Positions 63,528 through 64,000 of a stretch of DNA of 64,000 nucleotides are shown piece by piece (the first letter of the stretch is position 1; every line of letters starts with the position of its first letter). The notes under the pieces are model-generated. The model saw only the letters and a list, made by a program, of their open reading frames with translations. It was not told the origin of the DNA and made no database searches. The DNA is from TMED109 sp002171375. GTDB lineage: Bacteria > Pseudomonadota > Alphaproteobacteria > TMED109. The stretch spans positions 1 to 64,000 of the forward strand of contig CBFHON010000007.1 of assembly GCA_965657505.1 (NCBI GenBank), read 5' to 3'. The translations under genes and the position numbers were made by a program.

Positions 63528-64000
63528 TTATTTATCATCACTTTCAGCAGACTTATCTATTTTTTCTATATTTTCAATTGAGTCAGAAACATTTTTATCT
63601 ACTTTAGTTTCTTCAATTTTCTTATTATCGTTTTTATCTGCTTTAGTTTTTTCAATTGGCTTATCGACATTTTTATCTATATTAATTTTGTCTTCTTTTA
63701 AATTATTATTTTCTTTAATATCTACACTATCTTTCTTAGAATCAATCTTCTCTTTCAGCTGATCAGATTCGCCTATATCTTTTCCTGAACTAGTAAATGA
63801 AGCTTGAAGACCATCTAATATGGACTCTGATATTAATTTACAATACATAGCGATAGCTCTAGTTGCATCATCATTACCTGGAATAGGAAAATCTACCCCA
63901 TCAGGATTACTATTAGAGTCTATAACTGCTATAACAGGAATTTTTAATACATTAGCTTCCTTTATAGCTATATGCTCTTTATTTGTATCAATAACAAATA
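63528..64000 (-). CDS. rpsB: 30S ribosomal protein S2, C-terminal part (5' end outside window)
   Basis: The frame is open to the right edge; 156 residues are visible. The conserved end of the S2 body reads VIDTNKEHIAIKEANVL, then PVIAVIDSNSNPDG and FPIPGNDDATRAI. After the body, near LDGLQAS, comes a charged tail of about 80 residues, rich in Lys, Asp, Glu and Asn and with a 13-residue repeat. S2 tails vary in Alphaproteobacteria, but this one is long. tsf follows after 24 bases. Confidence 0.96.
   Translation of the reverse strand, partial: FVIDTNKEHIAIKEANVLKIPVIAVIDSNSNPDGVDFPIPGNDDATRAIAMYCKLISESILDGLQASFTSSGKDIGESDQLKEKIDSKKDSVDIKENNNLKEDKINIDKNVDKPIEKTKADKNDNKKIEETKVDKNVSDSIENIEKIDKSAESDDK
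63561..63677 (-). repeat. Three degenerate 39-base tandem repeats in the rpsB tail
   Basis: Within the S2 tail, three 13-residue units follow each other: DKNVDKPIEKTKA, DKNDNKKIEETKV and DKNVSDSIENIEK. The DKN opening and IE centre are kept. The repeat is in frame and encodes a low-complexity, probably disordered, charged segment. Confidence 0.75.

Overview
The window is 64 kb of very AT-rich DNA (GC content about 30 percent, judged by eye). It is densely packed with housekeeping genes in an order typical of Alphaproteobacteria. Markers of that class are the linked ntrB-ntrC-ntrY-ntrX-trkA block next to hflX, a fused ispDF gene, the pdhABC-lpd-lipA block beside eno, and the trpEGDC-moaC-moeA-lexA run. 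LpxA, LpxB, LpxD, KdsA and BamA show a Gram-negative cell with lipid A. Short intergenic gaps, many stop/start overlaps and the loss of several genes from otherwise conserved runs suggest a streamlined, perhaps marine, lineage. I cannot name the genus.

Layout. (1) 1-12160, mostly + strand: the end of a glutathione S-transferase gene, sufE, a threonine aldolase, a PQQ-type sugar dehydrogenase, a tRNA-Ser(UGA) on the - strand, then mltB-like, rlpA, dacA, tmk, holB, metG, tatD, an MBL-fold hydrolase, a small membrane protein and mazG. (2) 12155-25281, - strand: ntrB, ntrC, ntrY, ntrX, trkA, trkH, hflX, groES (behind a CIRCE-like operator), groEL, a terminator, and a 3-hydroxyisobutyrate dehydrogenase-family gene. 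(3) 25406-27498, + strand: ispDF, pgpA, cinA C-terminal type. (4) 27495-39323, - strand: tpiA, secG, pyrG, kdsA, eno, ftsB-like, pdhA, pdhB, pdhC, lpd, lipA, coq10/ratA-like. (5) 39474-50529, + strand: ppiD-like, trpE, trpG, trpD, trpC, moaC, moeA, lexA, gltX, gltA. (6) 50533-64000, - strand: rpsB (cut by the window edge), tsf, pyrH, frr, uppS, cdsA, dxr, rseP, bamA, skp, lpxD, fabZ, lpxA, a 99-base assembly gap, the tail of lpxI, lpxB, gloA.

How the genes work together. Block 6 links translation factors to isoprenoid/undecaprenyl, phospholipid, outer-membrane protein and lipid A assembly. Block 4 runs from triose phosphate through enolase to pyruvate dehydrogenase and its lipoate supply, and gltA in block 5 takes the acetyl-CoA into the TCA cycle. 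Block 2 holds two nitrogen-type two-component systems with the Trk potassium uptake system and the GroE chaperonin. The first block covers peptidoglycan turnover, dTMP synthesis and replication.

There is no phage, insertion sequence, CRISPR array, toxin-antitoxin pair or obvious defence system, and no gene-free stretch longer than 300 bases. The points most worth a second look are: a helix-turn-helix-like domain fused to the N terminus of the pyruvate dehydrogenase E1 alpha subunit; an lpxA/lpxI junction hidden under a gap that looks far too short; an NtrX without the sigma-54 contact motif; the absence of hfq, dusB and comEC from their usual places; and candidate operators upstream of ntrB, lexA, gltA, groES and pdhC.
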